From Trichoplax sp. H2 (lineage: Eukaryota; Placozoa; Uniplacotomia; Trichoplacea): a DNA stretch of 64,000 nucleotides. The translations under genes and the position numbers were made by a program. The notes under the pieces were generated by a model. It was not told where the DNA came from. It did no database searches and worked only from the letters and a program-made list of their open reading frames with translations. Shown here in pieces: positions 27,770 to 41,000 of the stretch. Within the stretch, counting starts at the first letter, position 1. The number at the start of each line of letters is the position of its first letter. The DNA lies in assembly GCA_003344405.1 (NCBI GenBank), contig NOWV01000131.1:148990-212989 (forward strand). Direction: 5' to 3'.

Positions 27770-30700
27770 CTAAGGTTCCGGAGGAGGTGGCGGAGGTGGT
27801 GGTGGTGCCTGTTGCTATAGAGTAAGTACAGTAAATTCACACATCAGAAGTTTCAACATGTCAGTTTAACGACAAATAATAGTTGTAATAATCTTTTACC
27901 CATGGAGCGGTACCAGGAGGTGGAGGAGCAGTGACATTTTTTGAGTCAAATCCAGGCGCTGCAGCACCAGGTTGAAGCCAAGGCGCACCACCTGGATTAG
28001 GAACATTGGCTAGAATTAAATTAAAAGAGTAACCTCTAAGTATTTAATTAAAGTTATAATTGTCCAATAACTACGATTTATAGAGGTATGGTATTATTAA
28101 ATTTAGAAACAGTGATGATAAAATTCAATGCGGTTGTAGCAAAAACTTAAAAAGATTTCATCTAATCTTCATAAATCAGCATCTGAACCTTGTTGCCAAG
28201 GAGCTGATGGTACAGCCGATGGATTTGTGTCCGAAGCAGCTAAACCAGGAGGAGGGGGGTTACCGCTTGGTACTGAAGAGAATAATGTACTGTATATTAT
28301 TTTCATTTGATAAAGACAATAAATAAGTAAACGATTATGTAGCAAATGTTGATCTACCTGATGGACCATGTGGTAAAGGTTGTTGCATTGGTGGATATCC
28401 CCAAGGTTGATAACCACCCCACGTAGGTTGAGGCATCATCGGATATCCATACGGAGGGAAAGCACCAAAACCGGGAGGACCAGGGGCCTAAGAAAAAGGT
28501 TGTAGTTATGATTATATTAGAGAAAATATTCTTAAAATGGATAATATCGTGTCATATTAATATGTCTATATTATGAGAAAGAATTGTACCATAGGCATAT
28601 TTGTCATAGGCATCCCTGAAGCTGGAGGCATTGGATGAGGACCACCACTAATGGGTACAGATGTCGGAGCAGGAGCAGGAGCAGGAGCTGGAGGTGCAGG
28701 AACTGCTGTGGTAGAAGTAGTAGTTGCAATAGTAGCAGTTGTGATTACGGTATTAAGATTAGTAGCAGGAGTAGATGTCGCTGCACTAGTAGTATCTGGT
28801 TTCTTAGTAATTTCTTCAGGGGCAGAGCCTTCACCCAGTTCGGCCATCAATGATAGGTACTGTGATAATCAATTACCATCAAGTTACGCCTTTCATTAGT
28901 GGTTAAGTTGGATATCATTGCAAGTAAACTAATAACTACCAAATCGAGAGTATCACTACTTCAACAGATGGCCAATGTAACTATAATAATCGAGTACGTC
29001 ACTAAACTTAAAGGTACCCATACCTCATTATCCATTTTTTCTCTATCGATAACAGGTTCTACTGGCTCGTTACCACCTTCTTCGTTACTTCTAATTAAAT
29101 CAGTAAGGAAGTGTAACATATCTAGAATATCGTGTAATATATTCTTTATAGAATAATAAAACATATTTATTTCTTACTTTTGTTTACAATCAGTTGCTAC
29201 ATGGCCAATACCACCGCATATGGTACATGCGATAGTACTTGTAAGATTTCGCTGCTCTGGGCATTCCCAGTAACGATGCCCAGTGGCTCCACAATTTCGA
29301 CATCTATGTTGAATCATAAATAGAGTCAGGGATAATCAAACAATAAGTTTAGCTTGTAAGAAGTTATGCATACCTATTCAAATCTTCTTCTCTCAGTGTG
29401 CCATTTAATTGAGCTAGTTCACGAAGTTGCATACGTTTTAGATCATTTTGTCCTTCCGGAGAATCGATACCGCACTGAATTATTTCATGTATCTGTAGTT
29501 AGATAATAAAATTTAGTTACAATGATAGTAGTGATTCTAGTAGTATATCTCCCAATCAGAAGTATGGTCAAAAATTTCGCAGACATATTGACGTAAAATA
29601 TGTATCACTACTGGTTCATGACTACCTTGTTAACGGCAATCTTAACACCGTCAGCGGTTGAGCCAGTAATCAGTGCATGTAAAGCTTCATCTTCACCAGA
29701 ATTCGGCTACAACAATAAATAAGTAGAATAAGTACATAATATCTAATTTATTCTCTAACGATTACTGAATCATAATAAAGCCTCTAAAACTTGTTTGTCT
29801 TAACCAAGTGCATGTTAAGTCATTGCATCATACTGTAACAGTCTTGATTGCCTTACATATAATTGTGCTTTTCCTTCCTTTGTTGAGCCTTTTCCTCGTA
29901 TCATTATCTTAGAGTTGCTCTAAAACAAATAAAGAAAATAGAAAACATTAAGCAGAAAGTAAGTCGTATAATTAGGCATATGTGGTGGTAATATTACTTC
30001 TTTTTCTATTCTCTTCAAGGTGTTTCCACTATGAAAAAGTAATATTGAATACATGATTAGTCCAAACAATAAAAGATTGACAACCTCAGCAAAGTCATTA
30101 ATTTAATAGTCTTATTAAAGTTACCGAGGTCCAATAAGTAGTCCGATAAAGTTAATAGTAGGATAGTCATCCTGTGGGATCATCACCTTATCTTGGACCT
30201 TAATAGCCGGCGGCCTGAATGAATGATGTGAATCAGTTAATAAAATGAGGTCAAAATTTTGTACTTGAATCATATTGTATTGAAATCAATAAAATGTGTC
30301 ATTACTAAAATAGATTTATACCGATAATCTACAGGAGGTTTATAATTTGAATTCAAGGCCGATAATTCTTGTATGGCACTATGCCTTTCTTCTTCGAGTT
30401 TCTTCCTTACACGAAATTCTCTGGTATTTAATCTTTTACCATCATTACTATAAAGTGGTTCCGGCGACGGGGAACTGTTCATTCAATGAAGATTTTTCAA
30501 TTGATTAAAACAATTGATGCATTTCGTATTTCATAATAAAAAGGGATAAATAAGCGTTTAATTCTATTACCGATCTTCCGGGTTTTCCGGAATACCTAAA
30601 TCGCCAGTTCTTAACATTTTCGTAACTTCTTCTATCCTATATTGTACTATAAGCATGTCGTAATAAGATAAGTATTTACGTCGTGGGTAAATATCCATGT

Positions 30701-32060
30701 CTAATCTGAATAAACTGAAGGTATATCCAGCAAGCCATATTCTGATGTGTACTACCTTGTATTGTAGTATTATTTATCACATTAATACTCGATTGCGAAA
30801 GCAAAAACTAGCATGCCCTTTATGGAATAACATTATGTATGCATCTATATGCTACATTCATTGACGTAGAGGAGCAGTAAAACACTTCTAAAGTTCTAGA
30901 CGTCCTCGATAATATGTATCAAGGCACAATTAAACCAGATATGGGAGTAGGGTAGACATAATGTAGTAAGAATCATTTATTACAGATGTCCATTAATACT
31001 GTCACCAAAATTTATGAATGAACTTAGAGATCATTCATACGCAAGCTGTATGCGTAAATGTAGGTTAACTTAGATAATGATGACTTTAGAATTAACAATG
31101 GTGTCAGACATTCGCAGACATTACACCAGCTGCAAATTCCCTTCAAATAATTTTAATGATAGCCATTATGTAGAAGTCTACCAACATGATCCTAAGTTAT
31201 AGATGAGTACTAACTAAATAGAATGGTAAAGTTTTCAATCTGGAAATTCATCCATTACAATTTCACTTAGAATGTATTGGAAAGAGTAATAAAAGAGCGT
31301 ATGCAATTTCATTTGAACAACTCGAGCACTCTATTCTATCTACTCTTTTAATTTCAACGCTTTATTATGCAGCACGGTATGGCATATCATGGCAGTGAAG
31401 CGAATGATTACTAGGATATTTGCTAGAACAACAACTAATCCGTAACTGGTCTTTCTACTTTGAGAGGGCATGAATAGAATGATATCATAACAAAGTAGTT
31501 GCACTTGTAGAATGAGGTAGATAGGCCTATCGTATTGTACGGGTTGGAGTAAGTTGTAGAGAAATTTGGACAGATACTCACACAAGTATTGCTTTTTCTG
31601 ATCCTCTGTAGCATTTGTCGGGATGACCGTGGGCATGCCTGGTAGAATACTTTTCGATTCTTCGGAAGCCCAACGACTTCTACGTTTTCTTTTTCTTTGA
31701 GCGTCTCCAGTTCCTAATATTATAATAATAGAAAAGAGATGATTTCAAGATGGGGCCCACTCGTTATAGTATAGTGTGATCCATCTGAAGCTATAGCATT
31801 GTCAATGATCTCAATCAAGTTACTGTACAATTTGGCAAACATTGCAACTATTTGTGCCTGCAATGGATTGGAGCATAGATCAACAATTTCAATGAAAGAA
31901 TCATTTCTTGACTGTGTATCAAGTATCGCCTAGAGTCGATAGCTATACAAGGGACTACAAGACTGGTGTCGTCTCCATTGTACATACCATCATCTGCTGA
32001 ACGCTTGTACTGGATATCGTCGTTATTATTACCATTGCTACCTTGGATAACAGCGCTCAT
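27770..32060 (-). CDS. SF1: Splicing factor 1 / branchpoint-binding protein
   Basis: Binds the intron branch point with U2AF during early spliceosome assembly. Sixteen minus-strand exons: 31988-32060, 31582-31713, 30571-30646, 30322-30474, 30125-30214, 29998-30028, 29857-29919, 29626-29706, 29374-29492, 29178-29303, 29024-29090, 28590-28859, 28358-28487, 28189-28272, 27900-28009, 27770-27814, giving 549 residues. In order: U2AF-ligand motif (KRKRRSRW), [21 protein letters not shown] coiled region, KH domain ([21 protein letters not shown]...IMIRGKGS), QUA2 ([25 protein letters not shown]), two CCHC knuckles (~273-312: [14 protein letters not shown] and [14 protein letters not shown]), YLSLMAELG, then a Pro/Gly/Trp-rich tail ending in polyproline. 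The exon 14 donor (CAAG|gttcag) is weak; reading through it adds SDADL and stops, a possible alternative C-terminus. Confidence 0.93.
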
Positions 32061-32339
32061 TTTCTTGACTTCTTCAATGTGTGTAAGGCGTCTCAATAGA
32101 ACTCTAGTTCTGCTACTTGCAGGACGATAAATAAAGACAGGAATCGATGTCGATTCTGTCAAGAAATTAAACTACTTGACCAGTGAGAAAGAGAAGGAAA
32201 CCTTTCTTTCACTTTGCACTTCACTCTTTTGAACACATGAAGTTGGAAGTAGAGTCGCGCGTGCAGTCAGGCGCGCAGTCCGTCACACAGGCCTTTTTCC
32301 ACTGACGTCCAACTAGACTCACCACGGCCAGTCTGTCAT

Positions 32340-33420
32340 TATACAGTACTATATAGTTGCTACCATGTTGCAGCAGCACCATGGTCGCCACCAGACCTAC
32401 AGTACTGTACTGTAGGGACCAAAAAGAAAGAACGCAGAGTGCACAGTACGTACTGTACAGTAAAGTGTACAGAATTTCACCTTAAAATGACGAAAACTTG
32501 TACTGTACACTGACTTCTTGCTACCAGCTGAAACGCTTAACAGTGTATGACATACAGACTGACAGAGGGGACTCTACTTCGATTGACTTCCAAGTAGACT
32601 TACCACGGTCACATTGTATTATACTATATAGTTGCGTCAGGTCTAGTTGCTACCATGGTTAGCACCAGCACCATGGTCGCCACCAGACCTAGGGACCAAA
32701 AAGAAAGAACGCACAGTGTACAGTACGTACATGTACTGTAATATACAGTATGACATACTGTACTGTATACAGACTGACGTCGAGGTAGTGTCACCACTGT
32801 CAGTCTGTAATTTTATTGTACTATACAGTACAGTATTGTTGCTACCATTTGTGTGCCATGGTAGCTCACCAGGCCTAGGGACCAAAAAGAGAAGAACGCA
32901 CAGTGCACAGTACGTACAGTACACTGTAGTGTACAGTACTGTACTGTACTGTACAGTACAGAGAAAATTTCACCCCCAAATAATTAAAACGTGTACTGTA
33001 CTGTACTGTTTACACGGACTTCTTGCTACCACTTGAAACGCATTACAGTGTACTGTTCTGAGTGTATTCGTTCTTTTCTCGAGTTGGAAATCGGAGGGGG
33101 AAGGGAGGGAATTTTCTCTTCGAGTACTGTAGTCTCTGGTAATAGGGTTAGGGTTAGGGTTAGGGTCAGTAGAACTTAGTACACAGTAGTCATTAAGCCT
33201 ACAGTGTACAGTTCGAAACTGAAGTACTGTACGTACTGTTCTGTGATATCATTGGCTATGGAGATGACTACAGTGCAAAGTCTTTCTTTACAGTGTACAG
33301 TAAGCATAGTACTGTAAAATTAGAAGTACTGAACTGTGTCCACTACTACAGTACAGTACTGTACGGTATGGTCCCTACTGTATACTGTACACTGTACACT
33401 ATACCCGCACAGTACTGGAC
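32340..33420. repeat. Repeat-rich SF1/CMC1 shared 5' region
   Basis: About 1.1 kb between the divergent SF1 and CMC1 genes. Three related ~90-bp blocks begin near 32355, 32648 and 32838 (GTTGCTACCAT... CACCAGACCTAGGGACC... GAAAGAACGCACAGTG), each followed by ACAGTACGTAC. Between and after them are dense (TACWG)n runs. The long open frames on both strands here, with FLVPRPG-like translations, come from these repeats and are not genes. Confidence 0.8.
33143..33167 (+). repeat. Interstitial telomere-type (TTAGGG) tract
   Basis: About four tandem copies of TTAGGG, the animal telomere repeat, in an internal position next to (TACWG)n sequence. The next unit is degraded to TTAGGGTCAG. Confidence 0.9.
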
Positions 33421-33506
33421 TGCACTGTCACCAACTTGTCACCCAGTTGAGCACAGATTCGTGATACGGTAGTGGAAGTGGGAGAGCAGCGGAAAGAGAT
33501 TGCAAA

Positions 33507-34522
33507 ATGCCTTTAAAACCGACTGATGATAGTGAAGATCGAAGTTTAAGACATGTTGAAGAAAATGTACTAATTCCTCAGATAATAAGAAAGCGTGCTG
33601 CTAAGCTATGCAACGTCCAAGCTCAAAGTACGTAAGTTAGGACGAGCATGATGAAGTCAATGGATGCAAGGGTTGGTTGCACGTCTTTTACTCAGCTTGC
33701 AAGATCATGCTTAGTCGTATTCGTTATTATCATATCGCCACTGCCTTGTTATAAACTCTATTTTACAGTTATGATCAACGGATTAATAAGCAAGCGAGAC
33801 TAAAGGACGTTGCAATACACGCGTATTCGTTATTTCGTATAATAAACAGTTTCGCAGACTTGTATACGAGTATCAAACATTCACTCAGCAATAGACCAAT
33901 ATGTGTCATAGCTACAGATGGGCCCTTATTCTAGCCATCAACTCATATGCTTCTATTATGTTCATGGATATTTTGTAGAATTTTTCGATTGCTGTAAGGG
34001 CAGAACTGTTTCAGCAGCATGGGCTTGCCGAGCTGAAGTGAAGATGATGAACGACTGTTTAGCCAAGTAGTAAGTACATTATATTCCACTATCTCCTATT
34101 GATGCTACTACTTCTAGGAGATAAAGTTGCTGTTCATTTTCACCTTCCGTCCTAGGAAATCAACATATTACTCTTAGTAATTCATAATCTGATACATTGT
34201 ACTAAAAAATAGGTCATGGTAATTCTTGGTGTATAAATGATTATTAAGTCATTATTTCACAAACATCTCAAAATGTAGAGATCTTCTTGCTAACATCTAA
34301 ACTGCCACTTTTGTGTAAGCTAATTTAGCTGGTATTTGATCAATTTATGATAGCTACACAGATCCAGCTTTCTTCGAGGAGTGTAAAGAAAGTTATCTAG
34401 CAGAAAGAGCGCACTTTCGAAAGACAGGAGTTAATCCAAACAGAGTTAACAGGAGACGTGGTCGGACAAGTAGCTTTGAATCTCCCGAACAAGAAAATAC
34501 AGAACAGCTTAGTTCTCAATAA
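33507..34522 (+). CDS. CMC1: COX assembly mitochondrial protein CMC1
   Basis: Twin-CX9C protein of the mitochondrial intermembrane space, involved in early cytochrome c oxidase (COX1) assembly and copper handling. Three exons, 33507-33627, 33979-34069 and 34354-34522, give 126 residues (human 106; the extra length is a polar C-terminal tail rich in S, E, Q and R). The two CX9C pairs are C35/C45 and C57/C67. Family signatures include LRHVEENVLIPQIIRKRA, KFFDCCKG, NDCLAKYYTDPAFFEECKESYLAERAHFRKTG. No presequence, as expected for Mia40-imported proteins. The exon 1 donor was chosen as CAAA|gtacgt because it keeps the CC frame of exon 2. Divergent from SF1. Confidence 0.93.
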
Positions 34523-36089
34523 TATACCTACCAATGCGCAATTTTAGCCTTTGGAACAACGCGTAGTTAATGTATCATATCAGTGTTTGTGCTTCATATG
34601 TAATATCAGTTTTAACCGTAATGCCTAGTATATCTTAGGAAATTATAAGAATAATTAATGACAGACACCGCTATTTCACATAGCAATACGCGATGTACTA
34701 AAATTCAAAAATCATTGGCTAATTTATGGATCGAATACATTTTCCTGACGTACAGCATCAAAGCTTCAGTTTACTTATCAATGAAAATTTCCACCACAAA
34801 TGACTTCATATTCATGTTGCGTTATGCGCTATCAATTGTGTTATTTCAGGTAATCCTCACTGAATTTATAACTATCAATAGAACATAAAATTGCTTTGAC
34901 GTATCTGTGTGAGATAAATAATGCTATCGTCTGCAACACTATCGGTATATCTAAAGTATGCGTAATTATAGAAAATTATTCCAACTCCTACAAATCCTGT
35001 ACTCGCCAGTTGCGAGTACCATGATATTTCAATAAACCACAAATTTCCACAATGTTGAATCAATTGTGTTAATTTTGAGGCGATGCACCGGTAGCATAGG
35101 AAGTTATAGCCTATCAATTAGAATTACATTTTGGACTATGTTAGCACTCATAGCAGTTGTATAATTATTTTATTTATAAATCTGTTCCATACGTATCCCA
35201 ATAAATTTTGCTACCATCGTAATTGCAGAAGAATTGCATATCATAATCACAAGCAGTGATTACGATCATATCAGAATGGATCTAAAATAAGAACATTTAC
35301 TGGATAGAATGCCATTTGTAATCTACCTTTTTGAAATGCGATCCGTATTCACAGTGATCAAAAATACTGTAATAATGTGCATGCAAGACATGACAAATAT
35401 GCCAACTTACTGTGAAAGCCTGATCTGTGATAATAAGTTTTTACTACTACAATATGAAATGCGTGCTAACGATCACTCCTATTTGAGAGGATAGCATTTT
35501 ACCAACTTATGTTTATTTAGAAAAGTCTTTAGTACTTATACTGAATACTAAAAGTACACTGAGCTTAAAATTAAAATTATAAAGGAATTTTTAGTTCTTT
35601 ATAATACTAAAATCATAACTAATTATCTTATAAAAATTAATGAAACAAATATTAATTTCATTATATCTATCTGTCTACCGTAGTATAGATTTACTATTGG
35701 CTTAGTTACGACCCAACTTACGAGCGTTGAATACTACTTGAAATGCTATTTCTTCATATTTTCATAACATAATGTGCTAGAAACATTAATATATGCAGTA
35801 ACTTAAATGATTAAGATAGTTTACTTCAGCTTTTAATATTTTTAGTTAGCCAAGCTTTCATATTAAGCAGCAATGGCAGTTCATCTACTCAAACCGTTAA
35901 GTTTCTTGTAAATTGTAATATACTAAAATTGACGTAATACGTCTGATAGTTAAGAAACTGAAAAATATTACTTAGACAGATATGGACATTATGACCGAAC
36001 AATAATTATGTCAAGTAATTCTTATCGCAAATTAATACTTGACAATATTAAAAGCGTCAGGATATTGAATTTACTTATAAAATTTGCAT
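34523..36089. other. Intergenic region between CMC1 and esterase copy 1
   Basis: About 1.6 kb, very AT-rich, marking the change from housekeeping block to esterase cluster. A minus-strand open frame at 34875-35117 has one hydrophobic stretch but no start or splice context that I can support. Confidence 0.5.
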
Positions 36090-38088
36090 TTAAAATTTAG
36101 TTATGGTCTGATTTTTACGACGAGATAACATAACAGCAAGTATAACTGTTGTCAACATGAAGACACCACACAATACGCTCAATGCAACAGTAGCGATAAA
36201 TAAACGTTGTGAGATAACTTGAGATAAGGCAGTCTCAGATGAGATCGTATTCTGCTCAGTCGAAATAAATGAAGCAGTAATCGGCCTGTTTGTGGAGTCA
36301 TTTGTAGGGTAATTTGTAGGTTTACTTGTAGAGCATGGGCGTGAATTTGCTGTAAGAGTAGGCAGGTATTTGTTCCAAAATTCCAATGCAGCTGGTTTGT
36401 AATCATTGCCAGCAGTCGTGGAATTGGAAATCATGATGTATCCTTTCTTGATCAAGTCATACTGTGGCCATTGTGGCGAAGTTAATAGATCATTAGGGTT
36501 TCTAAATATTTAAAAGAAAAATAAGAAAAAATTTAATAAATCGTACTTAATGAATTCAATTGCTATATCAAACCTAAGGGATTATCGATATAGCTCACCC
36601 TGTCTTGATGAAATTTGCCCACATACGCATGACTTTCTTGCTAACAGTTTGATCAATCCCAACAAATTTTTCCGGATACGAACTAGGTGGATTAATAGGA
36701 TATCCAAACACATAAGAAATTTCTGAAGCGTGAGTAGCACCGTAATATTCTGGAAAGTAGATGGAATTAGCTGGACGTCGATTAAAAACATAAAAATAAG
36801 TCGGCAATCCTTGCTTAACATATTGATTTGCGCATCGTATAGTTGGCGCTAAAAATACAGCATCAGTATTAGCTATACCCATCTGTTCTCGGTTAGCTAT
36901 TGGTGAGGTAATATTATGCCAATCGCTATATTTATATATAATAGCATTAACTGCATTTTGACCAAAGCTTCCATAAGATGCTTGGGCTAGTTGTTTAAAA
37001 GTATTTCGGTCTATGCCATGTGGTAATCCGTTAAAACTATTGAAGGAAAGCGTTCCATCATCTTTAGTTATACCTGTTAAAACTTTTATCTTCTTATTAA
37101 ACGAGTTATTATTCAATAAGGTAACCGGATTATCTGGCAGTAATACCATATCGACAACTGGTTTAAAGGCAAAAAAGCTCGCTTTTAAGAGTATTAATTG
37201 AGCATTGAGTAACTGTTCAGTTGATAATTCCTTAATACATGTAGAACTAAGCTGGGTGGAACTTCGACTACAATTCGTTACTTGCGCTAACAGATTAAAC
37301 TGTGCTTGAACTTGCAATAGCGTATAGCTTCCAATATCTAATAGTAATGGACCACTTTGTATAATTACTGCACGATAATATGGAAAGCTACTGGGCATGA
37401 TAGTATGGTAAGCCACAGAGAATGCGCCAGCAGAATTACCAGCAATCGTTACTCTTTTTGGATCGCCACCAAATCGTTGAATATTTTTAGCTACCCATTT
37501 TAGAGCTAATTGCTGATCCAAGAGACCATTATTAGCCGCAAATTCTCGTTGCGTTCCACTTTCACCACTTGACATAAATCCAAAAATGCCTAACCTGTAA
37601 TTTAATGTTACAACAACAATATTCTCCGAAGCGGCTAGAGTTTGGCCTTGCCACCATGCCCCAGAACCTACAATTAATCGACCACCATGAATCCAGACCA
37701 GGACAGAGAGATTGCCATCAACACTAGGCTCTGGCGTAAACACATTTAAATATAGGCAGTCTTCATTAATTTGAGATGATGAATCTTGTTGATCTAGCCA
37801 AGATATAGGTGTCTTTTGCGGGCAAGATGCTGAATATTGGCTAGCATTTTTAACACCAGTCCAATTCATACGCAATTCGTTTGGTGGTTGAAATCGCCTT
37901 TCATTAATAGGGGGCATAGCATAAGGTATGCCCCGATATATATAAATATCTTGTCCATATAAATTTACTATTGTTCCAATAACTTGTCCACGATCGGTGT
38001 TGACAACGATATTACTTAAAGTAAAATTCGGCCAAAATAATACCAAAAGGAATGAACAAATGAAATAATGGATAGCAAAAAGTCTCAT
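36090..38088 (-). CDS. Membrane-anchored carboxylesterase/cholinesterase-like, copy 1
   Basis: Type-B carboxylesterase fold (alpha/beta hydrolase). Exon 1 36599-38088 and exon 2 36090-36501, separated by a 97-bp GT-AG intron in phase 2 after FIKTG. Signal peptide (~1-25), EDCLYLN at 109-115, nucleophile elbow GNSAG with Ser219, acid position DDG (Asp344, where the family usually has Glu), His453 in ATHASEISYVFGYP. Exon 2 encodes a polar stalk and one C-terminal transmembrane helix followed by SRRK, so the enzyme domain should be extracellular or lumenal. Odd: the oxyanion-hole motif reads HGGR (Arg137) instead of HGGG, which may impair or alter catalysis. Substrate unknown. Same layout as copies 2-4. 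Confidence 0.9.
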
Positions 38089-41000
38089 ATTGGAATCTCT
38101 AGTAGTAAGAAAGTTAAGGTTTAAAACTCAAATGATACATATAGACACTTTAAAGATTTTATTAATTAGCTAATAAGCTTTATCGAATTGTTTACCAATA
38201 AGATTCTTATTTCTACAAACAAATCCTTATAGATGATGGCGACAAGAGAGCCCTGGATTAGCTAAATGCCTAACATGATATTAACGGTTGATGCGTTAAG
38301 CTAAATGAAATATTACAGTCGTGAGCTACATAGACGTATTGGTAGTTGTGCAGAGTCATTAAAGTTCTTAATTTTAGCTTAATTAATTTCAGACTGGTTG
38401 ATTATTCAAAATAATGACGCAATTAATTTATGATAATGTTTGTTCATTTAAGTATTTATACGTTCTAGTGCTTAAAATTAAAACGGATGAAACGTGACAT
38501 ATTGGTAACTTATTGAATCACAAAGCAACTTATGTATAATATCTACAAAACTTAACCATAGTCTAGTGTAGGAAGCTTAATTTAGGAAAATTATCTTATT
38601 GCATGAAACATATATTTTATTTATGCAGTAGTAACAATGTAATATTGATTTGTTGTAAGTCTAAATCTTATAGCTATGTCATTTTCTACGCCGGATTTCA
38701 TTCTTAAGGCAAAATGCTCATAGTCGGTCGAAAAATACAGTTTTATCTAAAATAAATTCGTCAGAACGATGAAGCGCTCTAGCTAGAACCTACTCAGGTC
38801 TATTTTTACTCGTCTTCTTCCTTAGCTGTTTGAGGCATTCTCAGCAAGCAATTGATTATGGATCATTGATCTCACTTATCTTTATTCCTTTAATCTGAGT
38901 TTTATTTGGTATTATTATATTAAAATTTGATCGTATAATTGCAAGCATCAATTATATGATTATTGCTACCAACGATTGATAGAATATGAGAAAATGACTT
39001 GCAAACAATCTAATCCTATGGAAATCTTAATTTTCAATTAGAAATGAAAACGATAGGGCTATACATGTCATTTTTTTTTAAATCTATCTGCATTCGTATA
39101 CGCATAACTTTGGTATGTCGAGAATAATATTTCTGGGTAACTCAACCAGTTAAATTATATTTACTAGTTTGAATCACGGAAACATATACATTACCACTAT
39201 TGGCTCTATCGTTATTGCAACTACATTAATCTTTTCCAGCTATACTAATTAATTATTAAGGTAGGTATCTTTAAACAAAAATAATATGGTATCAATTTAG
39301 CAAACTCGAAAATTTTATAGTAGCAACATTAATGATTAATTAAAAACACCTCCCGATTATTATGAATTGTTCATCCTGAAAAGTTAATATGGCTATTTAA
39401 AATGTACTCTCAATAATATACTTACAATTTTGGAAAATTAGAAAACAACTGATTGCAATAATAAGAGCGATATACTGCGGCTAGATGATACTATTTTACT
39501 ATTTTCTAATAGATCGGTAAAAGTTCAAAAATCACGAGATCGCTTTACTAATAATCTCAATCGTCAAGTCGTTTCACACGATTTGTTGATTCTAACTTCA
39601 TTAATTTTATAACTACTATTATTGTCTATTATCCAGCTCAATGTAAAATCAATTACAATTTATGCAGAATTTAATGAATAAAAACAATGAAGGTAGGGGT
39701 ATTTTTAATTACCGGTAATTTAATACTTATGGAATGACATCGTTGAAGATAGAATAATTATGATAAGAGACAATTAGGTTAGATGTCTAAGACTTATCGA
39801 AATAATGTAACTAACGATGATAAATTAAAATACTAAAGGGATACTTGGCGATGTCGGCAACATGATCAGCTATTGTTCGATCGATTTATGCAAATCAAGG
39901 TGAGTAATGGAATGTAAAGTTGAAACATAAAGGTTAGATTAATTAATAGCTCGGTCCTAAAGATAGAAGGTTCACATATATGATAAGTAAACATGTTATC
40001 ATTGATATTAGCACCTACCCATACTTGACTGCATCAGACCATAGAGCAAAATTTAATAATTTGTATGTACATCTTACTATATATGTTATATATAATTACA
40101 CCGTTTGATCCATAATTACAATGTTAAGTTTATGTAAATATTAATTTCGAATGTAACCCATCCTAGTTGGATAGATAACACTATTTAAAACAATATACCG
40201 GTAGAAGCAGAGAAGTAGATTTTAGCATTATTACATTTTATCGCGTAGATTAAAATAAATTTTCTAGTTACATATAATTAATTATTTGGATAATTAATAT
40301 TAATATTAACTTCATAATTAGTGATACATAAAACGTCAAATATTTTGCTTTTCTTAAAAGATCAGCAGAATAATATAAAGCAAAATGAGTTACAAAACTA
40401 GAATTTAGAAAATTTTCTAAGCATTCTAACATACTGTACCGGCGGATTAAGTGATCTATAAGGATTATATCATCCTGTTGATAAATTGTTGTATTGCGAA
40501 TTAGGAATATTATTACACGAGAATGCAATGATATTTGAAGATTCCACATCCTTAATTAACCATATATGCCCTAACTTTTCTCGCCAGCTATCAGTTACCT
40601 GCACATAAGCTTATCAAGTGTTACATGTAATGACAAATACTAAAATAATAATAGGAAACTTTTAGCGATGTCCCGCTATTTATGCTGTTTGGGTCATCCA
40701 GTCCTTAATGTAGACTGCAACTAAAGAGGATATCAATATCAAATTTATTTAGACTACTGATAGAGATAGTGCAATTAAATTAATCAGTTCGAGTTAACTA
40801 ATCAGCCTAGATTAAGGCATTAATCATAAATATTATTGTGCTATATTAATCTTCTTAAGTTATATAAACTTTACTCATTAATTCTTTCTTCATTCTGTGC
40901 TATCATCATTTTTTAATATTTTTGAGTAGGCAATATTATAATAATTGCTATAATTCTAGTACTATAGCAAGAAATTAATAGAATAAATTTCATTACTTAA

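Noticed and set aside
28635-28899. Plus-strand open frames rich in Arg/Ser or Gly/Ala
   Set aside because: Antisense shadows of the low-complexity Thr/Ala/Pro part of SF1 exon 12.
32643-33036. Open frames of 93-129 residues on both strands between SF1 and CMC1
   Set aside because: They arise from the three ~90-bp repeat blocks and pentamer runs; both strands are equally open.
34875-35117. Small membrane protein resembling a complex I accessory subunit (WFIEISW...hydrophobic helix)
   Set aside because: Similarity is only a vague hydrophobic pattern; no ATG or acceptor at the right place and no match after the helix.
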